Below the pieces are notes generated by a model, which was not told the origin of the DNA, searched no databases, and saw only the letters and a program-made list of their open reading frames with translations. Positions 1 through 10,675 of a stretch of 64,000 nt of DNA are shown one piece after another (positions within the stretch are counted from its first letter, which is position 1; every line of letters begins with the position of its first letter). The stretch comes from Trichostrongylus colubriformis (taxonomy: Eukaryota > Nematoda > Chromadorea > Rhabditida > Trichostrongylidae): positions 29,279,274-29,343,273 of the forward strand of contig OZ022257.1 in NCBI GenBank assembly GCA_963978905.1. The letters are read 5' to 3'. The translations under genes and the position numbers were made by a program.

Positions 1-273
1 GCGAGCGATTCATGGCGATGTCGTGCAAAATGGGTTTGATCGGCAAGACTACAGTTGTGTGTGGAATTGAGTGGGAATTCCCTTTGCTCTGCTCTCAGCT
101 TAACTTTAAAATTGGGAAAAGGGGGAGTAGGTGAGGTGATAGAAAAGCATTCCGGTAGTGAGGTGAAGTCAAAAGTCTTCGGACAAATGCTTTTTTTACC
201 ATAACTTTTTTCTTTCTATGCCAAACTGGACAGAATTTTATGTGCCCAAACCTACTCTGAATATCAGCTACTA

Positions 274-1127
274 TTAGGTTGGACGGGAAGTTCTGGGACA
301 CCTTGTGAGAAAAATTCAATTTATTTTAATTTTACTCACATGTAACTTCAGTCACCAAAGTATGCACCATCGTGATCTACAATGTACTGCCAACGCTCAG
401 GAAGATCGTAGATACCCTTCCGGTAGAATTCGGGAGACTTCTGGTCAAAGAAGTTCTGGAGCCCGCTCTTGAGATCGTCGTCATCTTTGAACTGTCGCCC
501 GTCAAGGAAGTGGCTCAACGACCGGAATAGGTGGTAGTCAGTTGGGGACATGTCCGGGGAATATGGTGGGTGGGGAAGCGTCGTCCAGCCGAGGTCCTGG
601 ATCCTTTGACACGCCAACTTTGCCACATGTGGGTGAGCGTTATCGTGGAGGAAGAGGTCTTGGTCCATTTTTCCGGTAAGTTTTGGCGCTCCGGTGTCCA
701 ATTGCCTGCAGTAGAGATCGGCAGTGGCTGTCGTGTTGGATGGTAACAGTTTCCTATTTTTTTGAAAATTTTCAAAAAAAAAAAGTTTTTTTCTCAATGC
801 AATTTTTTGAATATTTTCCTGTTCCAATTTGAGCCGATCGAGCCATCGGGCTGCCGCCATATGAGAGACAGTACCTGGGTCCATCGACTGGTTAATTTTG
901 TTAGTGGCCTCGCATGCTGAGGAACCGAGGCGGTGTTCGTGAATTTCGCACCTTTCGCGAAATTGCCGTAAATTCACTGCTAGTTGAAGCCGTAGAGAAT
1001 ATGAATGTGCTATTCAGAAGCCCTTTTCAGACGCTTCATATACCCCCCACTACCAAATGCTCCCGAAGCTTTACAGGTTTCTACAGGAAAAAACAAAAAG
1101 TGTCCCAGAACTTCCCGTCCAACCTAA
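274..1127 (-). mobile_element. Internally deleted mariner element
   Basis: The ends are a near-perfect inverted repeat of about 28 bp (TTAGGTTGGACGGGAAGT... at 274 and its complement ending at 1127). Each end is flanked by TA (272-273 and 1128-1129), the mariner target duplication. Full mariner elements are about 1.3 kb, but this one is 854 bp because the middle of the transposase is missing. Outside the open frame only terminal sequence remains. It is a non-autonomous deletion derivative. Confidence 0.9.
348..977 (-). pseudogene. Mariner transposase, internally deleted but open
   Basis: A 209-codon open frame on the minus strand. The N-terminal part (about residues 1-50) resembles the mariner helix-turn-helix DNA-binding region. 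The C-terminal part has the HDNAHPH motif, which carries the second catalytic Asp, and PYSPDMSPTDYHLF, which carries the third, at the spacing expected for a D,D(34)D mariner enzyme. The block of about 120-140 residues that would hold the first catalytic Asp (the TGDE/ESW-type motif) is absent. The frame is nevertheless unbroken across the deletion. A product could bind DNA but not cleave it. Whether it is expressed cannot be seen. Mariner assignment is secure; the function of the deleted form is inference. Confidence 0.85.
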
Positions 1128-1740
1128 TACTTGGGTACCGATAGACTCCTTTCATAGATCATTACGAGTGTTTATTACAAAATCACCGGAAAACACTGCA
1201 ATGCTTAGTCAGGAAAAACGGGTTTTTTTTCTGAAGAGCAAAACAAGCAAACCGTGAGAAACACAGTGAGAAATATTTCATAGGAAAACCGAGATTTTGA
1301 TGACAGCGGCATCCCGGGACGAGATCGAGTTCATAAACTTCTCTATAACTGTGTGAGAGGCGCTCTATTCTCCTACTACTTGGGCGCATATTCCCTCTCT
1401 GTTCCTACTCAATTACAGTGAAACGCATTTCTCGAGCTTTTACCACATAAGTTCTATCGGATTGAAGTGCAGTAATTGATCTGGCCACTTGACAAGGGTG
1501 ACTTCCTGGCGCGGAAGGTTTCCTTAACTTTTGTTGACTTGTTTGTGTGTGTGTTTCGAACCGATCCTTTGCGGTAGAATCTATCCAACAGGCATACTTT
1601 TGCTCGCTCATGGTAGTATGATGCTCACCATCATGTCCCTGTAGTCTGCCCTGTCATCGTTTCGTCTATCCTCAAAAAAGGGACCCATACCATGCAGTGA
1701 AAATGCCTCTACACCGCCACAGATCCTCCACCATGCCTGA
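1128..1740. other. Non-coding stretch, nothing recognised
   Basis: Only short open frames with no recognisable domain and no convincing splice-site pairs. No tandem or inverted repeat was seen. Confidence 0.5.
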
Positions 1741-2225
1741 CTGTGGGTTCTGTAAACATTGAAATGAATCTTTCACCAAAACGTTACGCATACCAGATCC
1801 CATCACTCTCGCTCTGTTACCGCTCTGTGACCAACGCCAGAGGCGATATGTCTCTCTTCACGCTCCTTATCGAATTTTATCAACCGTTATCAATTTGGAT
1901 CGCCCACTACTACTGTCCCCGTCCCACCCCGCTGAACACGTGTTAGCGTTCTGGAATTAACTCGAAAGCCGAAATGGATTTGGCAACATTAGTCTTTCAA
2001 AGCTCCTCCTTAGCCCTTATTAGCTGCTATCACTTTCGGTTCACCAACGACAGTATCCCCCCACCACCCCCTTTGTCACTTGTGAGATTCAGGGTTAAGG
2101 GTCCCAGCTTCGCTGCGACGCGAACTATGAATTTCGTAACAGACAGACGGACACACCGACAAACAAACACACACAGACAAACTAAGCGAATTACATATAG
2201 TAGGTTATTCACGGAATATACCTAA
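1741..2225 (+). repeat. Dispersed repeat with CA/GA-rich RTE/SINE-like tail
   Basis: Phrases such as CGCTCCTTATCGAATT, ATCAACCGTTATCA and GCTGCGACGCGA recur at 62280-62765, and partly at 63640-64000. The copy ends in a run of the kind ACAGACAGACGGACACACC followed by ATATAGTAGG. The same tail form occurs at 13720-13770, 14070-14130, 15690-15960, 28940-29005 and 62720-62765. Such CAGACAGA/CACACA tails are typical of 3' ends of RTE-type LINEs and SINEs mobilised by them. That class assignment is inference. Confidence 0.6.
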
Positions 2226-2622
2226 GTATATGAGAGCCAGCAGTGTAGCACCCGACAGTGAGCCTCTCCTAGAAGAAGTGCAGTTAACGGATTCCTCACC
2301 TATAAAAAGCTTGGGGTGCCGAAAGGGAGAAGGAGTGTCTTGAAAATTACTAGCAATTGAAGAACTTCACTTGACACTCCACTTTTCCATCTCCGACACT
2401 GCTTGCCCAAAGCAACCCCACCACGTCGGAGCTTGATGAGGATAAAGAGGTGTCTTTTGGAAAGCGATCAGTAGAACACGAATATGACACCCGCTCGCAG
2501 AACCACCTCGCGCTCGCGCCTCAAGGGCCGCCGAATACGGAAAATGCTCAAAACCTATCCATAAAGGTAGTTTGACCCTTGAACAAGGATATCGCATTTT
2601 TCTGACGTAAAACCGCCTGGTA

Positions 2623-2686
2623 CACTCTATTTGACGACGGCATGTAAGGCGCCTTCGCGCCTTACATGCCGTCGTCAAATAGAGTG
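2623..2686. repeat. Perfect 30-bp inverted repeat with 4-base loop
   Basis: Bases 2623-2652 are the exact reverse complement of 2657-2686, separated by CTTC. A further outer inverted pair, CCGCCTGG (2613-2620) and CCAGGCGG (2714-2721), encloses it. There is no mismatch in 30 bp, unusual for aged repeat DNA. It could be a miRNA-like or siRNA-producing hairpin, the end of a foldback element, or a recent cruciform-type duplication. Confidence 0.85.
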
Positions 2687-2799
2687 AATCTTCAAATTGC
2701 TGTGGAGCGGGCGCCAGGCGGCTTTGCACCAAGTGAATGTCACATTCGGGTTCTTCGAATAGAATTCGAAAAATTAGAATTAAATTAGAAAAATAAAAA

Positions 2800-3270
2800 T
2801 TTTTTCAAACCATAAAAAGGCTCAGGCACAGTGAAGGGGGCATTTGTGGTAGAGAGCGGAGCTCGGGCGTCACATGAAAAACGACCTGTGGAGAGAGGGC
2901 AATGCGGGATGGGTAAGGCATGGGACAATAAGTGAAGACCACACATGGACCAGGTTGAGGTCTGCCCACGGTGGGCGGGGCGTGCACTAAAACCTTCCGC
3001 TTTCAGACCGAAAACAGTAAACTGGTTTTCAATATGACCCAAACGTGGAGAAGATTGATTCAGGTCAGCGATGAGTTTCTGAAGGTCACGAAAGATTCGT
3101 GGGCACGGTGGGCGGAGCATTTGTGGTGGTGGGCAGATCTTGGACGTTACATGAAAACAATCTACGGATATAGACACAAGTTTGGGATGGAACGTTACAT
3201 GATGGACACCTGTGGAGATAGGAACAAGTTTTGGATGGGTAGGGCATGGAACAGAAGGAAGGAGCACCCA
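2800..3270. repeat. Degenerate repeat sharing the satellite's GGTGGGCGGAGC phrase
   Basis: The motifs CACGGTGGGCGG (near 2970 and 3107), GGATGGGTAAGGCATGG / GGATGGGTAGGGCATGG and GTTACATGA...ACCTGTGGA repeat within this stretch. The GGTGGGCGGAGC phrase recurs in the satellite at 13.2-15.7 kb. The open frames here are by-products of the repeats. Confidence 0.45.
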
Positions 3271-3388
3271 TGCATCAAGTTAAGCTACTTACGGTGAGCG
3301 AAGCGTACTCTGAACCACTCCGTCCTCATGAAAAGAGCAATTTCGATCGATCTACTCACGCATAGTGTTTCGCGCACTGTAGTGTGCG

Positions 3389-3759
3389 TCAGCCAACTGG
3401 TAAGAAACAAATCGTAACCCAAAGTAACGTCAACATCACGTAATAGATAACACCGAATACCGGGCTGACCAACACTGAAAACTAGTGAAAACTCACTGCA
3501 CCAATTTTCGCAGGATCTGATATGCAACCATAAACATTTGCCGCGAAGCAATGCGCCACTCTCCCGCAGGTTATCTCCTATACAAGAAGCAATCACATCA
3601 CGTGAAAACTGCATCATATTTTCACTGACCTTCATATCCATCCAACAATCGAGCAACCCAGCTGCACGAATCGTCATTAACAGTTCATTACTGAGACGAT
3701 GCTTGAGTTTCGTGGCTGCAGACACAAAAGCATGTCGGAACTGGTGGAACGTGACAAAC
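3389..3759 (-). CDS. C-terminal exons of an ionotropic glutamate receptor-like channel (partial)
   Basis: Three minus-strand exons join in phase: 3630-3759 (acceptor CTCTAAG, donor GTCAGT), 3529-3577 (acceptor TTGTATAG, donor GTTGCA) and 3389-3474 (acceptor GTTTTCAG, stop TGA). Together they encode about 88 residues. The first ends LLMTIRAAGLLDCWMDMK, like the end of the S2 ligand-binding lobe of iGluRs. A Cys-Gly follows, then a hydrophobic segment of about 22 residues (GVIYYVMLTLLWVTICF) in the place of the last membrane helix M4. The very short C-tail ends PVG. No ATD, pore loop or S1 exon was recognised upstream, so the gene is partial, or the rest is too diverged or lost. Family assignment rests on order and spacing, not on a diagnostic motif. 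Confidence 0.45.
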
Positions 3760-4595
3760 CTTAGAGCAGTTTAAGAAGGGTTAAAGGATTCCACAGATCA
3801 GCTGCGACGTTCATTGATACGCAGACCTTCGTACGATACATGCAGTTGCAAGACGTGAAATGTTCCCACAAATGATTATCAATCCGACCGCTTTATTGAT
3901 AGATAACGTAGCTCACCCTTCACATGGTGATATGTTCTGTGCGAGATGTTCCCGGAACTTTTCGGAAAATGCAGGAACGACGTCGATCTCCGCCCCGAGA
4001 CGAATACGAGCTTGAGCACCACGTAGCACCTTGCAAAATTAATGAGATATTCACGTTTTGTGAATGCTTGTTTTGCCTCATTGAATTAGATGGCTACTCC
4101 AATTTGAAGATAGTTCACTACTTCCTAAAAAAGCTTTTGTGGATCCACATAGCATAGTTACTAAACAGGTGAGTCTCAATGAGCAAAGCGAAGTGCCGCA
4201 GTCAATGGTGAATTCTTAGAATGCTTAGTACTGAAGCGAGTAATAGTGGGATATGGCCTAACTATCCGTAAGAGTGGTCTTATTGGAGCCAATTATTTTA
4301 TCTACCACTAGGGCCATTGCACAGTACTGCGCGAATAACACAAAAGAATTATGTAATGAAGAAATCTCTCACTGACCAGCAGATATCGGGAACGTCTATA
4401 TCGCACAGTTCTACCGTGATAAGCGCAGTACTGAGCGCTAGCCGAACTGGTATTTCTACAAATACCTATCACTATTTGGAATTCTACGTATTTGGCAGTC
4501 GAAACACCCGTTGCTACTGATACCGGAGCACAGGGTATATTCACTCGCTGAGCATTTAGTGCTCAAAGGAATCGTGAACGGGAAAATGAACTTCT
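3760..4595. other. Non-coding stretch, nothing recognised
   Basis: No supported exon was seen. Missing 5' exons of the channel-like gene may lie here but could not be placed. A short phrase near 4320-4350 (CACAGTACTGCGCGAATAAC) has a diverged match near 20856. Confidence 0.4.
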
Positions 4596-4597
4596 CT

Positions 4598-4935
4598 GAC
4601 CCATACATTTATGTTGTATCTGCTTGATAAGGCTCGTAACAAAGTTTGGGAGATCCGGCTAAGATACCCCTCCCCAAAATGGTAGCTGAGAGGGCCTAAA
4701 AGTGACTCTCGTCCCACCCCGTCTTCCACCACAGTCAGACACAAGAAGTAGGCTTTCTCTTAAAACTACTTCAAACCTCCGACCGCGGCAGGTGGAGGCG
4801 GGATTTACACTGAGGCCCCGCCCCTCGACCACCACTTCGGGGAGCTATATCTCAGCCGGTTCCTCACTTTATGCATGGAATATTTTGCACCCTGACCTTA
4901 TTAGGCAGATACGATATAAATGTATTGGTAACACA
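4598..4935. repeat. Foldback repeat with arms of about 80-95 bp
   Basis: The left arm (about 4598-4690, containing ACATTTATGTTGTATCTGC and CCGGCTAAGATACCCC) is an imperfect reverse complement of the right arm (about 4838-4935, containing GCAGATACGATATAAATGT and CTATATCTCAGCCGG). About 150 bp lie between. It is likely a MITE-type non-autonomous DNA element. Confidence 0.6.
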
Positions 4936-5259
4936 GAAACTCCTCTTGCCGTGCACGATAGCTTATTCATTGACCATAATCGTGACCATGTTCAAGTTAT
5001 TGGATGACCATAATCGAGTCATTTATTGCGAAACGCACCGCTGAAGAAGGCCACCATTTCACGGAGGTTCGGACGATTAAACGATTGGTAGCTCTTGTTA
5101 CACTTATATCTACGAGCGATGTAAATGAATCAGGAATAAAGTGTGTTCAGTGTGTACTAATCATTTAATATCTCGGCTGATGTGGTCACCTCTGGCGGAT
5201 CAGGTAGTTTAGGGTTGGATAGTTTTGTGTTCGATTGCAACGATTGATAGCAATTTCTT

Positions 5260-5740
5260 CAATCGATGAGCTTTTAATTTTTTGGTGGTAGATTCATAAG
5301 CCAGTTATCAATGCTTATCGTTTCTGTGATCATGCACCACAATTTGGATCTTTACACAGTTCCCTTTTTGTTGCTGATACCGCGTGAGCAAAGGAATCAC
5401 TTACTTTGCCGTCTTAAGTCTAGGAGCTTATTCATCCATGTAATCAGGAATATCAAGAGGCATGCACCATTATTTGGACGCTAGGCCATTTAGCGATCGA
5501 TACATCGGCAACTGATATCAAGATATAAACAAAATATGTCCACCAAGTGGCATTCAGCATCAGACGCTTATGCTAGAGCGACGGTATTGTAGTAGTCAGC
5601 GGGGTACTGCATTTCATCCCATTTATTTCCTATCAGTACTCATTAGCTATCAGCTCTACCAGCCATTATCGATTTCAACAAATCACCACTGAGGTCCCGT
5701 ACCCTGCACCACCCGACCTATGAGTGTAGGTCTCTAGGGT
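5260..5740 (+). repeat. Dispersed repeat, left copy (pair at 61840-62260)
   Basis: Matches 61840-62260 in the same orientation over several blocks: TTGGTGGTAGATTCA / TTGGTGGTAGATCCA, AGGCATGCACCATTATTTGG / AGACATGCACCATTATTTGG, GCGATCGATACATCGGC / GCGGTTGATACATCGGC. In both places it is followed by sequence of the CCTATGAGTGT family. No coding content was recognised. Confidence 0.6.
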
Positions 5741-5749
5741 CAACACGGA

Positions 5750-7465
5750 AGGTAGTGGTCTACTTTGGTGATTTCGCCTTGACTACTTGAGGTGTTTGTC
5801 CAAGTTTGTGTGTTGAGAGCCAATACTTCTGGGCATCCCCTGCAAGTGTGGGCGCTCATCGCTTTCTGCCGCTTCAGTTAAAGCGTTTCGATCAATTGGA
5901 AATTCGAGCAACTCGTTCTCATTTCTGCACTTCCGAAACGGACAAGGTGTTCAATCCAATGCTTCACCCTCTACCCTTGCAGCACTCAAGTTTGTGGTCA
6001 CCTTCGCTGGGACTCGGCTAAACAAGAACTCGTAAAGTGAGGTCATCTAAAAAGTGCCATTCGCAGTACTACAAAATTTTCCTGATAATTCGAAAACCTT
6101 GTGGCATTCCAAATAAAACATATATTCAGAAAGAGCAACTTTTTGTCTATCTAAAAAGCACCATATGTAAGCTAATTCATGTTGACGCGCGCTGTGAGAT
6201 TTGAATTCATCTTGTGAACGCAAAAAACCGGCTAGAAATTTCCTTACAACCTAGTAGGTTATGTTCTTCTTACTTGATTGCTGCCGTTTGTTCGGAAAGG
6301 TGATGTTGCAGTTTGAAGAGATACGCAGGAGATGCCAATACAGATCATAACGTCGCGCTTTTGAATGCGAGTTTCTCTATCGATTATTGCTTTCTAGTCT
6401 CGGATGTTCGTTTCAAAACTATCATTTCTAAGCATCTTCCCCTTTCTCCCGACCCCTCCCGGTTCCCTTTAAGGCACACTGCGCGATAACCGAAGCGGTC
6501 GCATACCTTTTCAGGGCAGGTAGACCCTTGGATGGTTGTGAAGATCGCGCCCTTTTCGCAGCGCCACGGCTCACCCTCGCCGCGCACGGCCTAGTTGACC
6601 TAAGCCGAGTTGAGTCCACCGTGCCAAGTCACACCTGGCCTTAGACGAACAAATTCCAACGTGGCTCTCACGTGGAGAAGGAAACTTGCGATAAAACAAG
6701 GAAGCGATTTCAATAGTGAGGGTAGCTTCAGCAGGGAAGAACAGGTGATATCGTGGCATTTTGTGCGATATCAGGTGGCGAAAACTCATTTCTAATCTCC
6801 CATACTCGTACGAGGACCGATGGAAGGTAGCTTTATTTTTGGTAGTAGTGGAGGGGTTTGATTCATTTTTCTTCACTAGCGAATGAACCAGAGCCTCTAC
6901 ATCCTGTAACACGCGCGATAGCTCTCAAAATTTTCGCGAGGTGTGCCTTTGAGATGTCAGATTGTAGGATATGTTTGAAATATGCGTCGAGGTACCCGGT
7001 AGTGCAAAGACGAAATATAACAGTCAAAAACTCGGAAGATATGAACCCGATAACTCTCTTCACATCTTCTCTTTCGCCCGATCCCCTCTCCTTACATCGC
7101 TAGCCGTTGCAGAGTGGACGCAGATGGCCAGGAGCTATGCGCTAGCCACGAAGATTGCCCTGATCTGGCAGTAACTCGCCCACAAATGCGAACCATGATT
7201 ATCAGCGCAGCGAGATCGCGATAAAGACCCCAAGGCACGCTTGCAAGCACGTCGGCCACGGGTCATCTTTCCTAAACTCAAGCGCCGGATTACATGATTA
7301 CCGATATTATATCTCAGTCAGAACAGACTGCACCATTTTATCATTGGTTTCAAAGAAGATCAAATCATTTCGTCACACAAGCAGAGTGGTAAACGATTTT
7401 CAGTCCGCATAAGCAGGAAACGAACTAATTCAGTAACTGGGCGAAAGCATAGCGCAATTTGCTAT
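5750..7465. other. Non-coding stretch with a CpG-rich patch
   Basis: Several frames are open but none shows a domain or good splice pairs. The 6460-6610 part is rich in CpG compared with its surroundings. It could be a promoter-like patch, or old repeat sequence. Confidence 0.35.
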
Positions 7466-7471
7466 ACTTAC

Positions 7472-8155
7472 CACTAACAGAAGAGTGTCGTTCCACAGTA
7501 ACGATTCGAATCCCTTGTCCGAGCGCGTGATGAGCAGTTCCGGATCCGATGCATCGCTAAAATAACTCAGTCCAGCTAAAAAATTCGAGTAATGTAACTC
7601 GGACCAACTTGTACAAGATGAAGTGTTGTTCCCAGTTTTTTGGCACCTGGCCAAAAGAATAAATATAGTCCATCACTCGCAGCAGAGCGCTTTGACACAT
7701 TTCGTGGAGGCGCATTAAAACACATGCCTGCAAAGTTATATACGAATGTGGGTCAAACACACAGTTTGTAGATTACGCACTGTCCACAGGTCACTCACTT
7801 CGCTTTCTGAAAACACGGCAGTGTTTTCCATCAAGGCAAAAAGATTGTTCCATGCCAGTTCCACATGTATCCATTCAAATTTATGAATCTCATACCATGA
7901 AGAAGTCAGAGAATGCAACAGTTGAATTGACTCCCGGAGAGGGGCCGTACGTTCCAAGAGAGAAGCAACGGCTAGAAGGATTTCTTTAGGAACACCCAAG
8001 TGATACCATAAAGCGGAAGGGCATTTTTGCTGTGTTTGACGTAATGTATATGGATATATGAAAGCATGCGATGCCCAGTGATGCATCAAACCACAACACG
8101 GATGAGCAACATCAACATGTACACGGATGCATTTGCAGAATGATAAATGGTTCAA
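7472..8155 (-). CDS. Unidentified protein, three exons in phase (partial)
   Basis: Exon 7799-8155 (frame from an ATG at 8155; the true start may be upstream) ends at donor GTGAGT after AGCGAA. Exon 7615-7727 has acceptor ACTTTGCAG and donor GTACAAG. Exon 7472-7556 has acceptor TTATTTTAG and donor GTAAGT. Phases are 0, 2, 0 and the introns are 71 and 58 nt, typical nematode sizes. The product is mostly helical-looking, with Leu/Trp-rich stretches such as LWYHLGVPKEILLAVASLL and an acidic middle. No domain was recognised. The quality of three consecutive splice matches argues for a real gene piece. The last downstream exon was not found. Confidence 0.5.
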
Positions 8156-8503
8156 AAGAATGGTTCACAACTACAAACAGCATGGTCGAAATAAAATATT
8201 CCACAGCACTTTTACTCGTTTTTATCTAGAAGTCGCGAATCTGAAATCAGCCCGACAATGCGTATGCCACACGTTTTGTGTAGACTATGTACGACTCCAA
8301 CACTTCGCTGCAAGGGTATCAAGCATGGATCCGAACACGTGTTTGTAGGGGAGTGATCAAATCATATCACTTTGGACTGATACTTGCACCTCATTGACCA
8401 CAAAAGTTTCTTCCGACAAACCTTGGAGCCTTACCATACCATACAGTAATCAGTCTAGTTGTAGGGGCTCACACTACACTTCTGCCACCCACGTCTTTAT
8501 TCT

Positions 8504-8580
8504 CGATGTTGCTAGACTTACTGCCACTGAATGGAAGAGCGACTATTAGCTTTACTAGCCAACAACAGGACAGAAAGGTT
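8504..8580. repeat. Short dispersed repeat, copy 1 (copy 2 at 10602-10675)
   Basis: TTGCTAGACTTACTGCCACT here matches TTGCTAGACTTATTGCCACT at about 10606. Both are followed by TATTAGCTTTA and an ACAG-rich end. Similarity runs about 70 bp. Class unknown. Confidence 0.55.
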
Positions 8581-8739
8581 AGTGCCGACGGTCTTCTTCC
8601 AGCTAAATCCGGACGGTCGAGCAGGGAGCCTATTGATCCTAATTGCACTATTCATAAACAGCATACGTAACGAAATCACGCGAGTGGTCTTATATACCTT
8701 TGTTTCCCGCGCGATCATGGTGGCCTATCGACCATAATG

Positions 8740-9825
8740 TCGCGTGGCTATCGCGGACCAGATGTTAGTAGCAAACTTTGCTCCATTATTGAACCTTCAT
8801 CGTTCAAACAGCCCATTATCTCTTTGATCAACGACGATTTAAGATCATGTGATTCTACCAATGTTCAAAATAAGACGATGAGGACTGAAGCATAAGGTGA
8901 ACACGGTTGTGACCTGATGTGGTTGCGAAGAGCTGGTGAGTGATAGCATAGGCGCTAATTTGGTCCTCCATCGTCGTTAATGAGAAACTCCAGCACTGTT
9001 TCTGCTACAATGTTGCAGTATCAACGCTGCCTCCTATTGTTGCTGCTATTGGGTCCACAGGTATCGCGTGAACAGTGCTGGCGCAAGCAATTCCACGCAC
9101 GAACCGATATCTCTCGTCATCACCAGTCATTTATGGACACGAAACGGAGGATGGAGTTTTGAAAACAAGTACCGTCCTTCTAGAGTTTCTAACTGTCTTT
9201 CCAAGCTGCGTACCAAGTCTTCGTGCGCTTGACCATACTCACTTCCTCGTATAGCTCCTTTAGCGGTCGAGCAACCTCCGGGGAGCCGTCCACTATTCTG
9301 GTTTCCTGGATTAACTTCAGTCATCTGAGAGACTTTGAACTCATCGGCGAATGATCCCTCTAGGCTGCGGCTTCAATACCTTACTAGAATTATGCAATCT
9401 CGCTGCGAAGTCTTCGAGCATCTGTGCCGATTTCCCGTTAGCTTTATTCATACGGTGATGAACTGCTCTTTATTTTCGACTTCTCGACTTCGACATTGAA
9501 AACTCGTTTCTCTGCTCGATTGGTCTCTAGCCGATGTCTAATAAGTTGTTGTCCAGGCGGGTGAGATGGATTGAAGTCGTGTGGCTAGTTTCTTGATGTC
9601 TTGGTCGTCATCTTCGGATCAATCTACCCTTTTCGTGGTAATTCTGCCTTGGTCTACCATCGTATGATAAATCGAATCAAACATCATGTATCGTTCAGTG
9701 AAACTGACAATTTTCTCTGATGCATTTGGCTGTTATCTAGAGTCGTGTAGAGAACAGTACACCTGCACCCCTGCAGTAAATACTCCTGCAGTAGATGTTG
9801 TGCCAGTAGTAGCTAGAAGATTGTG
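8740..9825. other. Non-coding stretch, nothing recognised
   Basis: No supported exon, repeat pair or structural motif was seen. Confidence 0.4.
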
Positions 9826-9831
9826 CAGCTC

Positions 9832-10013
9832 CCTAAGGCTGCGCTCGTACTTTTTGATGCCGGCGGCAGGGCGTGGCTGCGTGGCTGTGCGTCTCCGCCT
9901 ATGCCACCCTGCCTCATTGCCCACGTCATCTCTACACCTCCCCCGTGCCACTCTCCCTCGCTGCCTGTGAACGCAGCCTCGCCTTGCAGGCGGTGAGTAT
10001 GACCGCAGCCTAA
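9832..10013. mobile_element. Probable GC-rich MITE of about 180 bp
   Basis: CTAAGGCTGCGCTCGTAC at the left and GAGTATGACCGCAGCCTAAG at the right are imperfect inverted repeats. The interior is GC-rich, unlike its surroundings. No target duplication was confirmed. Confidence 0.4.
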
Positions 10014-10601
10014 GCTTCCAATGTGGTCGCCATCTTGATGTGCACATTGATTTCTTTGAAAGTTGTCGTCATATCCATTTCTACGTCGTCTGCTGTCACT
10101 GCCTCCCTGTATAGAATAGGAAGTAAACGGGTTTTACAAGTTACTCACTTCCCTTGGAGTGCGTCTGATGTGCCGTGGTGGATGAAGCTTTGAAATAGGA
10201 GGAAATCCGCGAACGTTGGCAAACTGTTACGGAAATTGCTGATAGTCAAAAAAGAAATTTATTTGTGGGCGAACAAAACTATTGTGTTGTTCTTGTTGAG
10301 ATAAGAAAGATTAGGATTTACAAGCTGCTTCGTCCAGTAAAAACGTGGGAACGTTATAGCTAACTGTTGATAACGCAATTCCTCTGCAAGCTAAAAATCT
10401 TCGTAACATTTGCAAGAACGCTACGGTAGAGAGGTCCGAGAGTGTCCGGGTGCAAAAGACGAGTGACCATACACGTTATTACTGAGTGCAGCACTTTCCT
10501 TGCTCACCATTTGAATATTTCAGTGACAGGGACCAAAGTAGTCCAGTCCCACGTTATTGAAATAACGTGACCTAATAACTCTCTCCATAGGAAGGAGTGT
10601 C

Positions 10602-10675
10602 GATATTGCTAGACTTATTGCCACTGAATCGGATCAAGAGTATTAGCTTTATCAGCTAAAACAGAACAAATGGCT
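10602..10675. repeat. Short dispersed repeat, copy 2
   Basis: Partner of the copy at 8504-8580; see that entry for the shared phrase. Confidence 0.55.

Noticed and set aside
2030..2212. Cys/Val-rich minus-strand frame as a secreted peptide
   Set aside because: It is the complement of the CA/GA repeat tail.
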